NCBI GenBank assembly: GCA_024709165.1
Contig: JANJXF010000142.1
Coordinates: 1-57,990, forward strand
Length of the DNA stretch: 57,990 nucleotides
Origin: Thiobacillus sp.
Lineage (GTDB): Bacteria; Pseudomonadota; Gammaproteobacteria; Burkholderiales; Thiobacillaceae
Direction of reading: 5' to 3'
How positions within the stretch are numbered: the stretch's first letter is position 1; every line of letters begins with the position of its first letter. The notes beneath the pieces were generated by a model. The model ran no database searches, was not told the DNA's origin, and saw only the letters and a list, made by a program, of their open reading frames with translations. Of the stretch, positions 31,114-39,589 are shown piece after piece. The position numbers and the translations under genes are program-made.

Positions 31114-32076
31114 TCAGTTCAGTCGGTTGCGTATACCAACGGTAGTGGTAAAAACCTGATACAGACGGCGGTCCGCGGCCACAATGCTGTTGGGCGCCCC
31201 GTCGTCATCGGTGTCGAAACTATAGGTCTGCGGCGAAGGCACCACATTGTCATCCTGGCTCGCCATCAACAAGCTGATGCGTACACTGACGACACGGCGC
31301 CAGTCCGCAATCGCGGTGGCGTTCTGATAAACGTCTGGAGTGCCATCTGCCGTCGCATCCGTATCCACGCCATAGAGAATTTGCATATCCTGAATTCCGT
31401 CGATCAGTTCTGCTGTGCCCTCGTTCAGGCTGCTGCGCATCAGACCCGTACCCGAGATGAAGTAAGCGTACTGTTCAACCTTCATCACCATATCGGTGGC
31501 TGCGTAGGCGCCGAGCCGCGCCCCGAGATGCGTAATGGTGGTCGGGCCAGCGCCAGCCACTGCAGACGCCTTGACGAGATCGACGTTGTTGCAGCCGGTC
31601 AGCGCAAGGATGTCGTTTGGCTTGAATCCGAAAGGGTTCGAATGGATCTTCACCTCCGCAGTCGCCGCAGGCAGTGCAGCGGTCAGCTGCACGCCACCGC
31701 TCACCGCAGCCATCACCTGAATCGCGTCGCCCGTGGTGCCCGGCCCACTTCCCGAATCCCAGCCGCTGATTGCGTCTGCGGCCGTCATAGCTGGCGCAGG
31801 TGCGACAGCAACCGGCGTCACCGTGGAAAGATTGGCACAACCGACATACCCAGCCATGCGAATATCGCGAGACATGGTATCGAGGGCGTAACGCGCGTTT
31901 TCCTGCATTCTGGCCATGTTGTCGCTGGAACGGAACACCTGTCGGCTGCCCAGATACAGATAACCCACCGCCGCAACCACGATGAAACCCAACGTGATGG
32001 CCACCATCAGTTCCACCAGCCCGAATCCGCGCTGATGGCCCGCGACAGCAGTTCGCATTGCCTTGTCCGTCTTCAT
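31114..32076 (-). CDS. pilW: PilW-like minor pilin protein
   Basis: GFGLVELMVAITLGFIVVAAVGYLYLGSRQVFRSSDNMARMQENARYALD. Confidence 0.9.
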   Translation of the reverse strand: MKTDKAMRTAVAGHQRGFGLVELMVAITLGFIVVAAVGYLYLGSRQVFRSSDNMARMQENARYALDTMSRDIRMAGYVGCANLSTVTPVAVAPAPAMTAADAISGWDSGSGPGTTGDAIQVMAAVSGGVQLTAALPAATAEVKIHSNPFGFKPNDILALTGCNNVDLVKASAVAGAGPTTITHLGARLGAYAATDMVMKVEQYAYFISGTGLMRSSLNEGTAELIDGIQDMQILYGVDTDATADGTPDVYQNATAIADWRRVVSVRISLLMASQDDNVVPSPQTYSFDTDDDGAPNSIVAADRRLYQVFTTTVGIRNRLN

Positions 32077-32501
32077 AAGCGGCTCATCACAGTGAATGTC
32101 TTGGTGGATTCGTCATCCGGACTATTCGTCCCACGCGAGTCGTTCCACTGAATATCGATCGTGACCGTGCGAACGCCGCCAGCAGCGTTCACCAGTACCG
32201 CACCATCGCCTTCAGGCAATGTTGTTGCGATCATGGCTTTCCAGTTGGCAATGTCGACTGCCGCAACACCTTCTCCTGCGGCGTCAGCGCCCATTTCGAC
32301 GCCGTAGTCCGCCGCGTTCACCTGGTTGGCCCGCATACGGTCGATCACGTCATATGCCAGCCAGGTTGCCTGGGTGCGATAGTAGGCGCTGTGGTTATTG
32401 CGAAGGCCAGATGCCATCAATCCGGCCAGTCCCAGCAAGCCGATCGACAGTATCAGCATGGCAACCAGTACCTCCAGTAACGTAAATCCCTTCTGGCGCA
32501 T
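32073..32501 (-). CDS. pilV: PilV-like minor pilin
   Basis: MRQKGFTLLEVLVAMLILSIGLLGLAGLMASGLRNNHSAYYRTQATWLAYDVIDRMRAN. Confidence 0.9.
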   Translation of the reverse strand: MRQKGFTLLEVLVAMLILSIGLLGLAGLMASGLRNNHSAYYRTQATWLAYDVIDRMRANQVNAADYGVEMGADAAGEGVAAVDIANWKAMIATTLPEGDGAVLVNAAGGVRTVTIDIQWNDSRGTNSPDDESTKTFTVMSRL

Positions 32502-32511
32502 GAATTGATCC

Positions 32512-33078
32512 TCAGCTACAGTCATCTGCGGGTTCACCGATTCTCGCCCGGCCGGATGCCGCGATCGCCACGCCGCGTCCGGCAACCCCCGTGCCGGCTC
32601 CGCCTGGACATATCGAGAAAGTGGCTTCCGTGCCGGCAGACAGCGTAGTCTGACCGTTGGCCTGATAGGAAACGAAATCGGCCACGTCAGCAGACGCCGA
32701 GACGATGGTGCCGCCGGCCAGTGCGCCGAACGCCTGAATCGCGACATCCGTTCCATCCACTTTCCCCGCGGCACCCCCATCAACAAATACGATCCAACCC
32801 TGGGCCCACGTACCCCCTGCCGTACAATCTGGTGGATCACTCATGGGGTTGCTGCTCTTGCAGACAGTGACGCGTACTCCGCGCTTGACCGCTTCGCTAC
32901 GCGCCAGCTGCAGGGCGGCCAAAAGCTCGTTACTCTGGGAAGCCATGCGGTTATTGAGAATGAAGGTCCGGAAGTTCGGAATGGCAATACTCAACAGAAT
33001 GGCGGCAATTGCCATCACTACCAGCAATTCGATCAGGGTGAATCCCGACGCCCTGCGCAATGTGTCGTATGTACTCAT
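32512..33078 (-). CDS. fimU: GspH/FimU-type minor pseudopilin
   Basis: ASGFTLIELLVVMAIAAILLSIAIPNFRTFILNNRMASQSNELLAALQLARSEAVKRGVRVTVCKSSN; symbol from position next to pilV. Confidence 0.85.
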   Translation of the reverse strand: MSTYDTLRRASGFTLIELLVVMAIAAILLSIAIPNFRTFILNNRMASQSNELLAALQLARSEAVKRGVRVTVCKSSNPMSDPPDCTAGGTWAQGWIVFVDGGAAGKVDGTDVAIQAFGALAGGTIVSASADVADFVSYQANGQTTLSAGTEATFSICPGGAGTGVAGRGVAIAASGRARIGEPADDCS

Positions 33079-33243
33079 GCCTCAAACCTAATCGCGACAA
33101 TTTGAATAAGCCAGCTTCTTCCGACAGACGGCACTTTGCGGCGCCTGTCCGGTCGGCGCGTCTGGTGTGCCACCGCATGTCGATCAAATCGTTTACGGCG
33201 AAAAGGATTCGAGCTTGAGGGTGGGCACGACGCACCGGCTCGT

Positions 33244-33762
33244 TCAGCATACCGACGCCTCCATGCGCACGCGGCCGGCATTGTTGATGATGATCTTGCG
33301 CTTGTTTCCCGCCAGGCATACGTGAATCGTGTCGTTGGGCAGTCCCGACGAACCTTGGCTCCGGCCGTTCGGCAGGTAACTGCCATAGTTGCTGAAATTG
33401 ACGGCCGTTATGCTTGCATGCACCGAACCGGAAAACGCATGCAACAGGGTGTCTCCGGGATCCAATACGCCTTTGCTGCCCTCGTCCACGAACGTAATCC
33501 AGCCACTCTGCCATGGAGTCGCCGCATCGCAACTCGGGTGAGCTGTCATGGCGTTACTGCTCTTGCACACCGTGACGCGCTTGCCGCGTTTCACCGCCTC
33601 GGAGCGTGCCAACTGCAGCGAGAGCACCAGCTCGTTGGAAATCACAGCGAGCCGATGGGAATTCACCAGGGACGCGTAGCCAGGGACAGCCAAGGCCAAT
33701 AGAATTGCGCTTATTCCGAGCGACACCAGCAACTCGGTAAAGGTTGTGCCAGCTTGTTTCAT
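33244..33762 (-). CDS. fimT: GspH/FimT-type pseudopilin
   Basis: TTFTELLVSLGISAILLALAVPGYASLVNSHRLAVISNELVLSLQLARSEAVKRGKRVTVCKSSNAM; paralog of the adjacent gene. Confidence 0.82.
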   Translation of the reverse strand: MKQAGTTFTELLVSLGISAILLALAVPGYASLVNSHRLAVISNELVLSLQLARSEAVKRGKRVTVCKSSNAMTAHPSCDAATPWQSGWITFVDEGSKGVLDPGDTLLHAFSGSVHASITAVNFSNYGSYLPNGRSQGSSGLPNDTIHVCLAGNKRKIIINNAGRVRMEASVC

Positions 33763-33880
33763 ATCCCCCTCCATTTTTGTTGTTCGGGTCCGCCAACCTG
33801 CCACATGAGGGAAAGGATGGCTATACAACTTTAGATATTCTAACCATGGGAAGTGAAAGAATTTGATTTCAAATCGGATT

Positions 33881-34122
33881 TTGCATTTGATCGGAGGTGG
33901 CTTCACGGGACTGATCTGTGGCCTGCAACTGCTGCGCCGCAGATGCAGTGTCATCACCTGATCAGCACGGGGCATTTTCGCTACGCCATAACGCTGACGC
34001 CGGCGTCGGCCGAACTGCTCGTCGCCCTGATGGAAGGTGCGACTCCGCCGCTCGATCCTGCGCCGTATGGCTGGCAGGCGGCGCGGGATCGAGCATGGTC
34101 CGGATATTCCTGGCCTCGATAG
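33881..34122 (+). pseudogene. thiO: Remnant of FAD-dependent glycine oxidase ThiO / D-amino-acid oxidase
   Basis: N-terminal Rossmann fragment HLIGGGFTGLICGLQLLRRRCSVIT (stop at 33959-33961) followed in another frame by C-terminal-like LISTGHFRYAITLTPASAELLVALMEGATPPLDPAPY. Confidence 0.65.
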
Positions 34123-34290
34123 CCGTTGCGGACCGCGCGGCATTGCGGAGATGGCACCCTCCCAGCGAATGCAAGCACCATGCTTGCCTGAATGCGGCGC
34201 CAACGGTTTTATCGTTACGAAGCCGGCAAATTTCAATTCGCGCCGAATCAATAGGATAATCGTCTCGTCCACCCAATCTGGTCACTTGCC

Positions 34291-34866
34291 ATGTCACAAG
34301 CCCGCGTCCATTCGCCGATTGATGAAGCCGACTATCTGCATCGCGAGGAAGCCGCGACCAGTAAACATGAGCTGGTGGACGGCGAAGTTTTCGCGATGGC
34401 GGGAGCGAGCGAGCGGCACAACCGCATTGCGCTCAATATTGCTTTCCATCTGCGCAGCGCCACTCGCGGCGAAACCTGTCGCGCGTTCATGGCCGGCATG
34501 AAGCTGCGGCTTGCCAGCGGCGCGACGTATTACTACCCCGACGCGATGCTGGTGTGCGATCCGGCTGACGACCACCCGATCTACAAACAGTCGCCCTGCC
34601 TCATCGCAGAAGTACTGTCCCCCGCCACTGCCAGCATTGATGTGCGCGAAAAATTGGCGGCCTATCGCAGTTTGGCGAGCCTGCACTATTACCTGCTGGT
34701 CGATTCGGAGCGGCTGTGGGCCAAGGTATATTTTCGCGACGAACTCGGCGTCTGGTTCGAACAGGAGCTCTCGCCCGAAGACCGGCTGGATGTGGCGTGC
34801 GGCGACGCCCGCCTCGCCCTGTCGCTGGACGATCTGTACGAGGACACGGGGCTGCTCGTTGTCTGA
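34291..34866 (+). CDS. Uma2 family (DUF820) putative endonuclease
   Basis: DYLHREEAATSKHELVDGEVFAMAGASERHNRIALNIAFHLR...YYPDAMLVCDP...PCLIAEVLSPATASIDVREKLAAYRSLASLHYYLLVD. Confidence 0.92.
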   Translation: MSQARVHSPIDEADYLHREEAATSKHELVDGEVFAMAGASERHNRIALNIAFHLRSATRGETCRAFMAGMKLRLASGATYYYPDAMLVCDPADDHPIYKQSPCLIAEVLSPATASIDVREKLAAYRSLASLHYYLLVDSERLWAKVYFRDELGVWFEQELSPEDRLDVACGDARLALSLDDLYEDTGLLVV

Positions 34867-34876
34867 TACAGCCGAC

Positions 34877-35791
34877 GTGCGACCGCAGGTGGTCTGGGTC
34901 GTCAGCGACGGCAAGCCGGGCCACGTCAACCAATCGCTGGGGCTCGCGGAGGCGCTGGCGCGCAGCATCCCGACCGCCATCCATACCCTGCGCGTGCCAC
35001 CGGCCCTGCGCACCGTTCTTGCCTGGACATTGCGGCGCCCGCTCGCTCCCGGCCTGCCCGCTCCCGACCTCATTCTCGGCGCCGGACACGCCACGCACCT
35101 GGCGCTGCTCGCCGCGCGGCGCGCGCACGGCGGCCGCGCGGTGGTGCTGATGAAACCGAGCCTGCCGCGGCGCTGCTTCGACCTGTGCATCGTGCCGCGC
35201 CACGACGGCATCGAGGCGGATGCGCGCACGCTGGTCAGCGAGGGGGCGCTCAACCGCATCCGCCCCGCTCTCGATGCCGACCCGGCGCAGGGGCTCATCC
35301 TCGTCGGCGGTCCCTCGGCGCATTTCGACTGGGGCAGCACAGCCGTTTCCAGGCAGATCGATACGCTCGTCGAGCGCACACCGAGCATGCGCTGGACACT
35401 CACGACCTCGCGCCGCACGCCGACAGATTTTGCCGCGCAATTGCCGGTATCGCCCGCACTCGACATCGTGCCGCACACCGCCACCCCACCCGACTGGCTG
35501 CCCACGCAATTCGCTCGCTGCGGCACGGTCTGGGTCACCCCGGACAGCGCGTCGATGGTGTACGAGGCCCTCACCGCCGGCGCCGCGGTCGGCGTGTTCG
35601 ATCTTCCCACCAAACCGTACAGCCGGGTCGCCCGCGCCGTCGAGCAGCTGGCCGACGCCGGCCGCGTGACGCACTTGGCAAGCTGGCGCGCAACGGGCAC
35701 ACTGCCCCGCGTCACGCCGCCGCTCGCCGAGGCGGATCGCTGCGCGCACTGGATTCTCGAATGGCTCCGGAAAAACCAACACGAAGACTGA
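34877..35791 (+). CDS. ELM1 (mitochondrial fission ELM1 / DUF1022) family protein
   Basis: VWVVSDGKPGHVNQSLGLAEAL...PDLILGAGHATHLALLAARR...VTPDSASMVYEALTAGAAVGVFDL; start GTG 34877 or TTG 34859. Confidence 0.83.
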   Translation: MRPQVVWVVSDGKPGHVNQSLGLAEALARSIPTAIHTLRVPPALRTVLAWTLRRPLAPGLPAPDLILGAGHATHLALLAARRAHGGRAVVLMKPSLPRRCFDLCIVPRHDGIEADARTLVSEGALNRIRPALDADPAQGLILVGGPSAHFDWGSTAVSRQIDTLVERTPSMRWTLTTSRRTPTDFAAQLPVSPALDIVPHTATPPDWLPTQFARCGTVWVTPDSASMVYEALTAGAAVGVFDLPTKPYSRVARAVEQLADAGRVTHLASWRATGTLPRVTPPLAEADRCAHWILEWLRKNQHED

Positions 35792-36948
35792 CCGTGCTGC
35801 AACTGCTGCCGGCGCTGGAATCCGGCGGGGTCGAGCGCGGCACGCTGGAAGTCGCGCAGGCGCTGGTCGCGCGCGGCGACCGCGCGCTGGTTATGTCCGC
35901 CGGAGGACGCCTGGTCGCGCCGCTCGTCGCGCTCGGCGCCGAGCACGTCGCCTGGCCGATCGGCCAGAAATCACTGACCACCCTGCGCCTGGTCCGCCGC
36001 CTGCGGCAATTTCTCACCGAACAGCGCGTCGACATCGTCCACGCCCGCTCGCGCGTCCCCGCGTGGATCGCGTATCTCGCCTGGCGGCGCATGGACCCGG
36101 CAACGCGGCCACGCTTCGTCACCACGGTGCATGGCCTGTACGGCGTCAACCGCTACAGCCGCATCATGACGCGCGGCGAGATCGTGATCGCCGTATCGGA
36201 GACGGTCCGCGACTACATCCTTAAGAACTACCCCGACACGCCCCCCGAGCACATTCACGTCATCCATCGCGGCGTCGACGGCAGCGCCTATCCATACCAC
36301 TGGAAGCCCGACGTCATGTGGCAGCAGGCGTTCTTCGCGCAGTTCCCCAATGCCGCCGGCAGGACGCTCGTCACTCTGCCCGGCCGCATCACCCGCCTCA
36401 AGGGGCACGAGAATTTCATCGAGATCGTCGCAAGGCTGAAACGGCAAGGCCTGCCCGTGCATGGCATCATTGCCGGCGGTGCGTCCACGTCCAAGAAGCG
36501 CTACCTGCAAAAGCTGCGCTACCGCGTGCGCAGCATGGGGCTGGAAACCGACATCACGTTCACCGGCCAGCGCGACGACCTGAAAAACATCCTTGCCATT
36601 TCAAATCTGGTGCTGTCGCTTTCCACCCAGCCCGAGTCCTTCGGCCGCACCACGCTCGAGGCACTGCGGCTAGGCATTCCCACGGCGGGATACGATCATG
36701 GCGGCGTGGGGGAAATTCTGCGCGCCGTCTATCCGGCAGGGCTGCTGGCGCCCGGCGACCTCAATGTCGCCGTGCGCCGGCTCGCAGAGATGATTACGAA
36801 CGCCCCGACAGTGCCGGCAGGCGAGCATTTTCCGCTGCATACCATGCTCCATCGCACCGTCGAGCTTTACGCGATCATTGCGCGCGTGGCGCGGAACACC
36901 TTGCCGAGCGATCCACCCGATCCGGTTCCCGGTCCGAATATGCGATGA
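35761..36948 (+). CDS. Glycosyltransferase family 4
   Basis: LQLLPALESGGVERGTLEVAQAL...TLPGRITRLKGHENFIEIVARL...LSLSTQPESFGRTTLEALRLGIPTAGYDHGGVGEIL. Confidence 0.93.
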   Translation: MAPEKPTRRLTVLQLLPALESGGVERGTLEVAQALVARGDRALVMSAGGRLVAPLVALGAEHVAWPIGQKSLTTLRLVRRLRQFLTEQRVDIVHARSRVPAWIAYLAWRRMDPATRPRFVTTVHGLYGVNRYSRIMTRGEIVIAVSETVRDYILKNYPDTPPEHIHVIHRGVDGSAYPYHWKPDVMWQQAFFAQFPNAAGRTLVTLPGRITRLKGHENFIEIVARLKRQGLPVHGIIAGGASTSKKRYLQKLRYRVRSMGLETDITFTGQRDDLKNILAISNLVLSLSTQPESFGRTTLEALRLGIPTAGYDHGGVGEILRAVYPAGLLAPGDLNVAVRRLAEMITNAPTVPAGEHFPLHTMLHRTVELYAIIARVARNTLPSDPPDPVPGPNMR

Positions 36949-37031
36949 TATGCAGCGACGAACCGCCGCCCGATGCGGTCGGGTCGGCGCATACCGCCAT
37001 TCTCTGAGCCTCTCATTGTGCAGGACGACAC

Positions 37032-37439
37032 ATGACAAACCCGACAACACGCCCCCTGATGATCGAGGTTGGCGCCGGTGAACTCATCGACAAGATCACG
37101 ATCCTCAAGATCAAGGCAACCCGCATGACCGATTCCGCGAAGCTCCGCAACGTCCGTCATGAGCTTGACGCACTCAATCGCGTACGTTCCGGACACCTCG
37201 CACAATCGGATGCCCTCGATCATCTGGAGGGCGGATTGCGCGAGGTCAACGAGGCGCTGTGGGTCATCGAGGACGACATCCGCGCATGCGAGGCGGCCCG
37301 CGATTTCGGCCCCCGTTTCATCGAGCTCGCACGATCGGTCTATATCCAGAACGACAGGCGCGCAACGCTCAAGAAGTCGATCAACGAGCTATGCGGCTCC
37401 AGCATCATCGAGGAAAAATCCTACACGGAGTTTTCCTGA
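37032..37439 (+). CDS. DUF6165-like protein
   Basis: MIEVGAGELIDKITILKIKATRMTDSAKLRNVRHELDAL...LREVNEALWVIEDDIRACEAARDFGPRFIELARSVYIQNDRRATLKKSINELCGS. Confidence 0.8.
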   Translation: MTNPTTRPLMIEVGAGELIDKITILKIKATRMTDSAKLRNVRHELDALNRVRSGHLAQSDALDHLEGGLREVNEALWVIEDDIRACEAARDFGPRFIELARSVYIQNDRRATLKKSINELCGSSIIEEKSYTEFS

Positions 37440-38353
37440 ATGGGAGGCAGTCTGGTGCTGATTACATCCAGAACGGCCTCGACCGACAGTGCCGCAAGGT
37501 CCGCGACCTCGATAGCCTCGAACTGCCCACGGCGAATTCCAGTGCGTGCCGCCGAGGTATGGGGCCCGAAAAGTGCCACACCCGGTATGCCCAGACACGA
37601 TGCAACATGGCTTGGGCCAGTGTCGTTTCCGACGACGTAATAGGCACCCCTCAGAACCCCGGCCAGTTCAAACCAGTCAAGAAACCCGCGCGGTCCCAAC
37701 AGCGTGTGGCCAGGAATATCACGGGCGAGATCGATCTCGTCAGGTCCCGGTGCCGTGACCACATCATACCCGCGTTCCAGGAGCGCCGCGGCGAGTTTGT
37801 CGTAATAGGGCCACCGCTTGTGCGGATGGCGCGCAGAACAGCCAGGGATAAGCACGACATAGGGCGTGCGCACCTGCTCCCGCCCAAGAAACCCAGACAT
37901 ATCGTCCGCCATCCACGTCACGTCGGGCACCAGGCAATGATTGACAGGCACGCCTGAATTCTTCAACTGAAACGCCAGCCCCTCCAGACCAGATTGTGGG
38001 CGCTCGCCCTTTGTCTTTCCACTCCAGATTACATCGCGCAGTATCAACGCACGATAAAGCGCAGTACGATCCTGCCTCTGCAGATCATAGACATGGGTAA
38101 AGCGCTCTTTGCGGAGTGTTGCGGCCAGCTCGATCCAGACACCAATTTTCCATGGCGGGGCACGGCGATCGACAAGCACGCGATCGACATGCGGGCAGCG
38201 GCTCATTAGTTTGCGAAATGGTGAAGTCGTAAGAAGAATGATTTCCGCCTGCGGATGGAAAGCGCGAATATCGCGCAGCGCACCGTCCGCCTGAACGATA
38301 TCGCCAAAGGCGCCCAACTTGATGACGAGAACTTTCTCGATTGCATCGCGCAT
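37421..38353 (-). CDS. Glycosyltransferase family 9 (heptosyltransferase-like)
   Basis: VLVIKLGAFGDIVQADGALRDIRAFHPQAEIILLTTSPFRKLM...VVGNDTGPSHVASCLGIPGVALFGPHTS. Confidence 0.93.
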   Translation of the reverse strand: MRDAIEKVLVIKLGAFGDIVQADGALRDIRAFHPQAEIILLTTSPFRKLMSRCPHVDRVLVDRRAPPWKIGVWIELAATLRKERFTHVYDLQRQDRTALYRALILRDVIWSGKTKGERPQSGLEGLAFQLKNSGVPVNHCLVPDVTWMADDMSGFLGREQVRTPYVVLIPGCSARHPHKRWPYYDKLAAALLERGYDVVTAPGPDEIDLARDIPGHTLLGPRGFLDWFELAGVLRGAYYVVGNDTGPSHVASCLGIPGVALFGPHTSAARTGIRRGQFEAIEVADLAALSVEAVLDVISTRLPPIQENSV

Positions 38354-38367
38354 CGCTCATCCTGGAC

Positions 38368-39429
38368 TCAACTGACCCGCTTGCCGAAAAGTGAACGCAC
38401 GCGAACATACAGCTTTTCAATCCCATGCGCAAAGGCTCCAAACGCATGGCGCCTGCGCCATGCATGGCGCCCCAGGATCGATGCGCCCTCCCCGATGGAC
38501 GCCGGTTCCAGATCGCTGGCCGATATGATCCGGCAAGCCACAGCGAAAACATTCTGCTCTTCGAGCACACGACGGCGCGCCTCGTCGATTGCAGGTAGCC
38601 GTGCACTCCATTCGTCGTTGGCGATGGCCTCGCGAATTCGGGCCGCCGTGCCCACAGGGTCTCCGATATCGATGGGGACAAAGCTCTCCACCGGAAAATA
38701 ATCCGCAGCATTCGGTGCCCCGGCATAGAAAGGCAAACAACGTGCAAGGAACGCGTCGGTGAGCTTTTCGGTGATGTGATGCGGACCAACGTGGTTTTCG
38801 ACCGACAGATGATAGCGAAACGGCGTCAGCGCCTCGGCCTTGTCATCCACTGGCCGCTCGATCCGCCCGAAAACCACCATCTCGGGCAGTTCCCGGCGCA
38901 GGATCTCGATGAACCTGAAGCGCTGCGCATGCAGCGTGTGATGCTGACGTTTGGATGAGTGAACGACCGAAATGGCGTGCGCTTTATCCTGGGAGTGCGG
39001 CCCTCGGAGAAGGTCGCCGCGGCTCATCCAGGTGTCCGTCCCGCTGCCGAAGAACCAGTGGTTCGCCGTCTGCTGGAAATATCTTCGTGCGTGTGGCAAG
39101 GCCCAGGCAGGCTGGTTGGTGAGCACATGGCCGAACTGGGCGGCGAAGGCGCGCCCGTATGTCTTGATCGAAGCCGGCTCCGTCGTGATGAGAAGCGTCC
39201 TGTCACGGGGGCACGCGAGAAGTTCTGCCGCCGTGCCGCGCGTCTGTCCAGCCCCTGGCGCGATATCGTCGTATACGATTAGCCAATCGTAGTCGCGGTT
39301 GTTGCGGTCGAAGACGAATTCGCACCCCCCCCAGCTTCCGTTTTCATCCGGGAAGTAGCGAACCCACTCACGCGAGTCGAAGCGGCTGATGAACTTGACG
39401 CGCACGGCGTGTCGTGTTGAAGCTGTCAT
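38368..39429 (-). CDS. Glycosyltransferase family 10 (alpha-1,3-fucosyltransferase-like)
   Basis: YHLSVENHVGPHHITEKLTDAFLARCLPFYAGAPNAADYFPVESFVPIDI typical of the GT10 donor-binding region. Confidence 0.83.
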   Translation of the reverse strand: MTASTRHAVRVKFISRFDSREWVRYFPDENGSWGGCEFVFDRNNRDYDWLIVYDDIAPGAGQTRGTAAELLACPRDRTLLITTEPASIKTYGRAFAAQFGHVLTNQPAWALPHARRYFQQTANHWFFGSGTDTWMSRGDLLRGPHSQDKAHAISVVHSSKRQHHTLHAQRFRFIEILRRELPEMVVFGRIERPVDDKAEALTPFRYHLSVENHVGPHHITEKLTDAFLARCLPFYAGAPNAADYFPVESFVPIDIGDPVGTAARIREAIANDEWSARLPAIDEARRRVLEEQNVFAVACRIISASDLEPASIGEGASILGRHAWRRRHAFGAFAHGIEKLYVRVRSLFGKRVS

Positions 39430-39589
39430 GGCCCGTGCCGGCCACCGACCGGCAGTAATTTTTCCCTGAAATGTCCGCTGCAGAGTCTCGCTCACGCCGC
39501 ACGAAGGAATGGTATAAGGTTTGCTGCGTAAAATGTTTCCCGTTTTCCTTCTGGCACTGGGGTGACGCCGCACATCCGGCGACAGCCGC

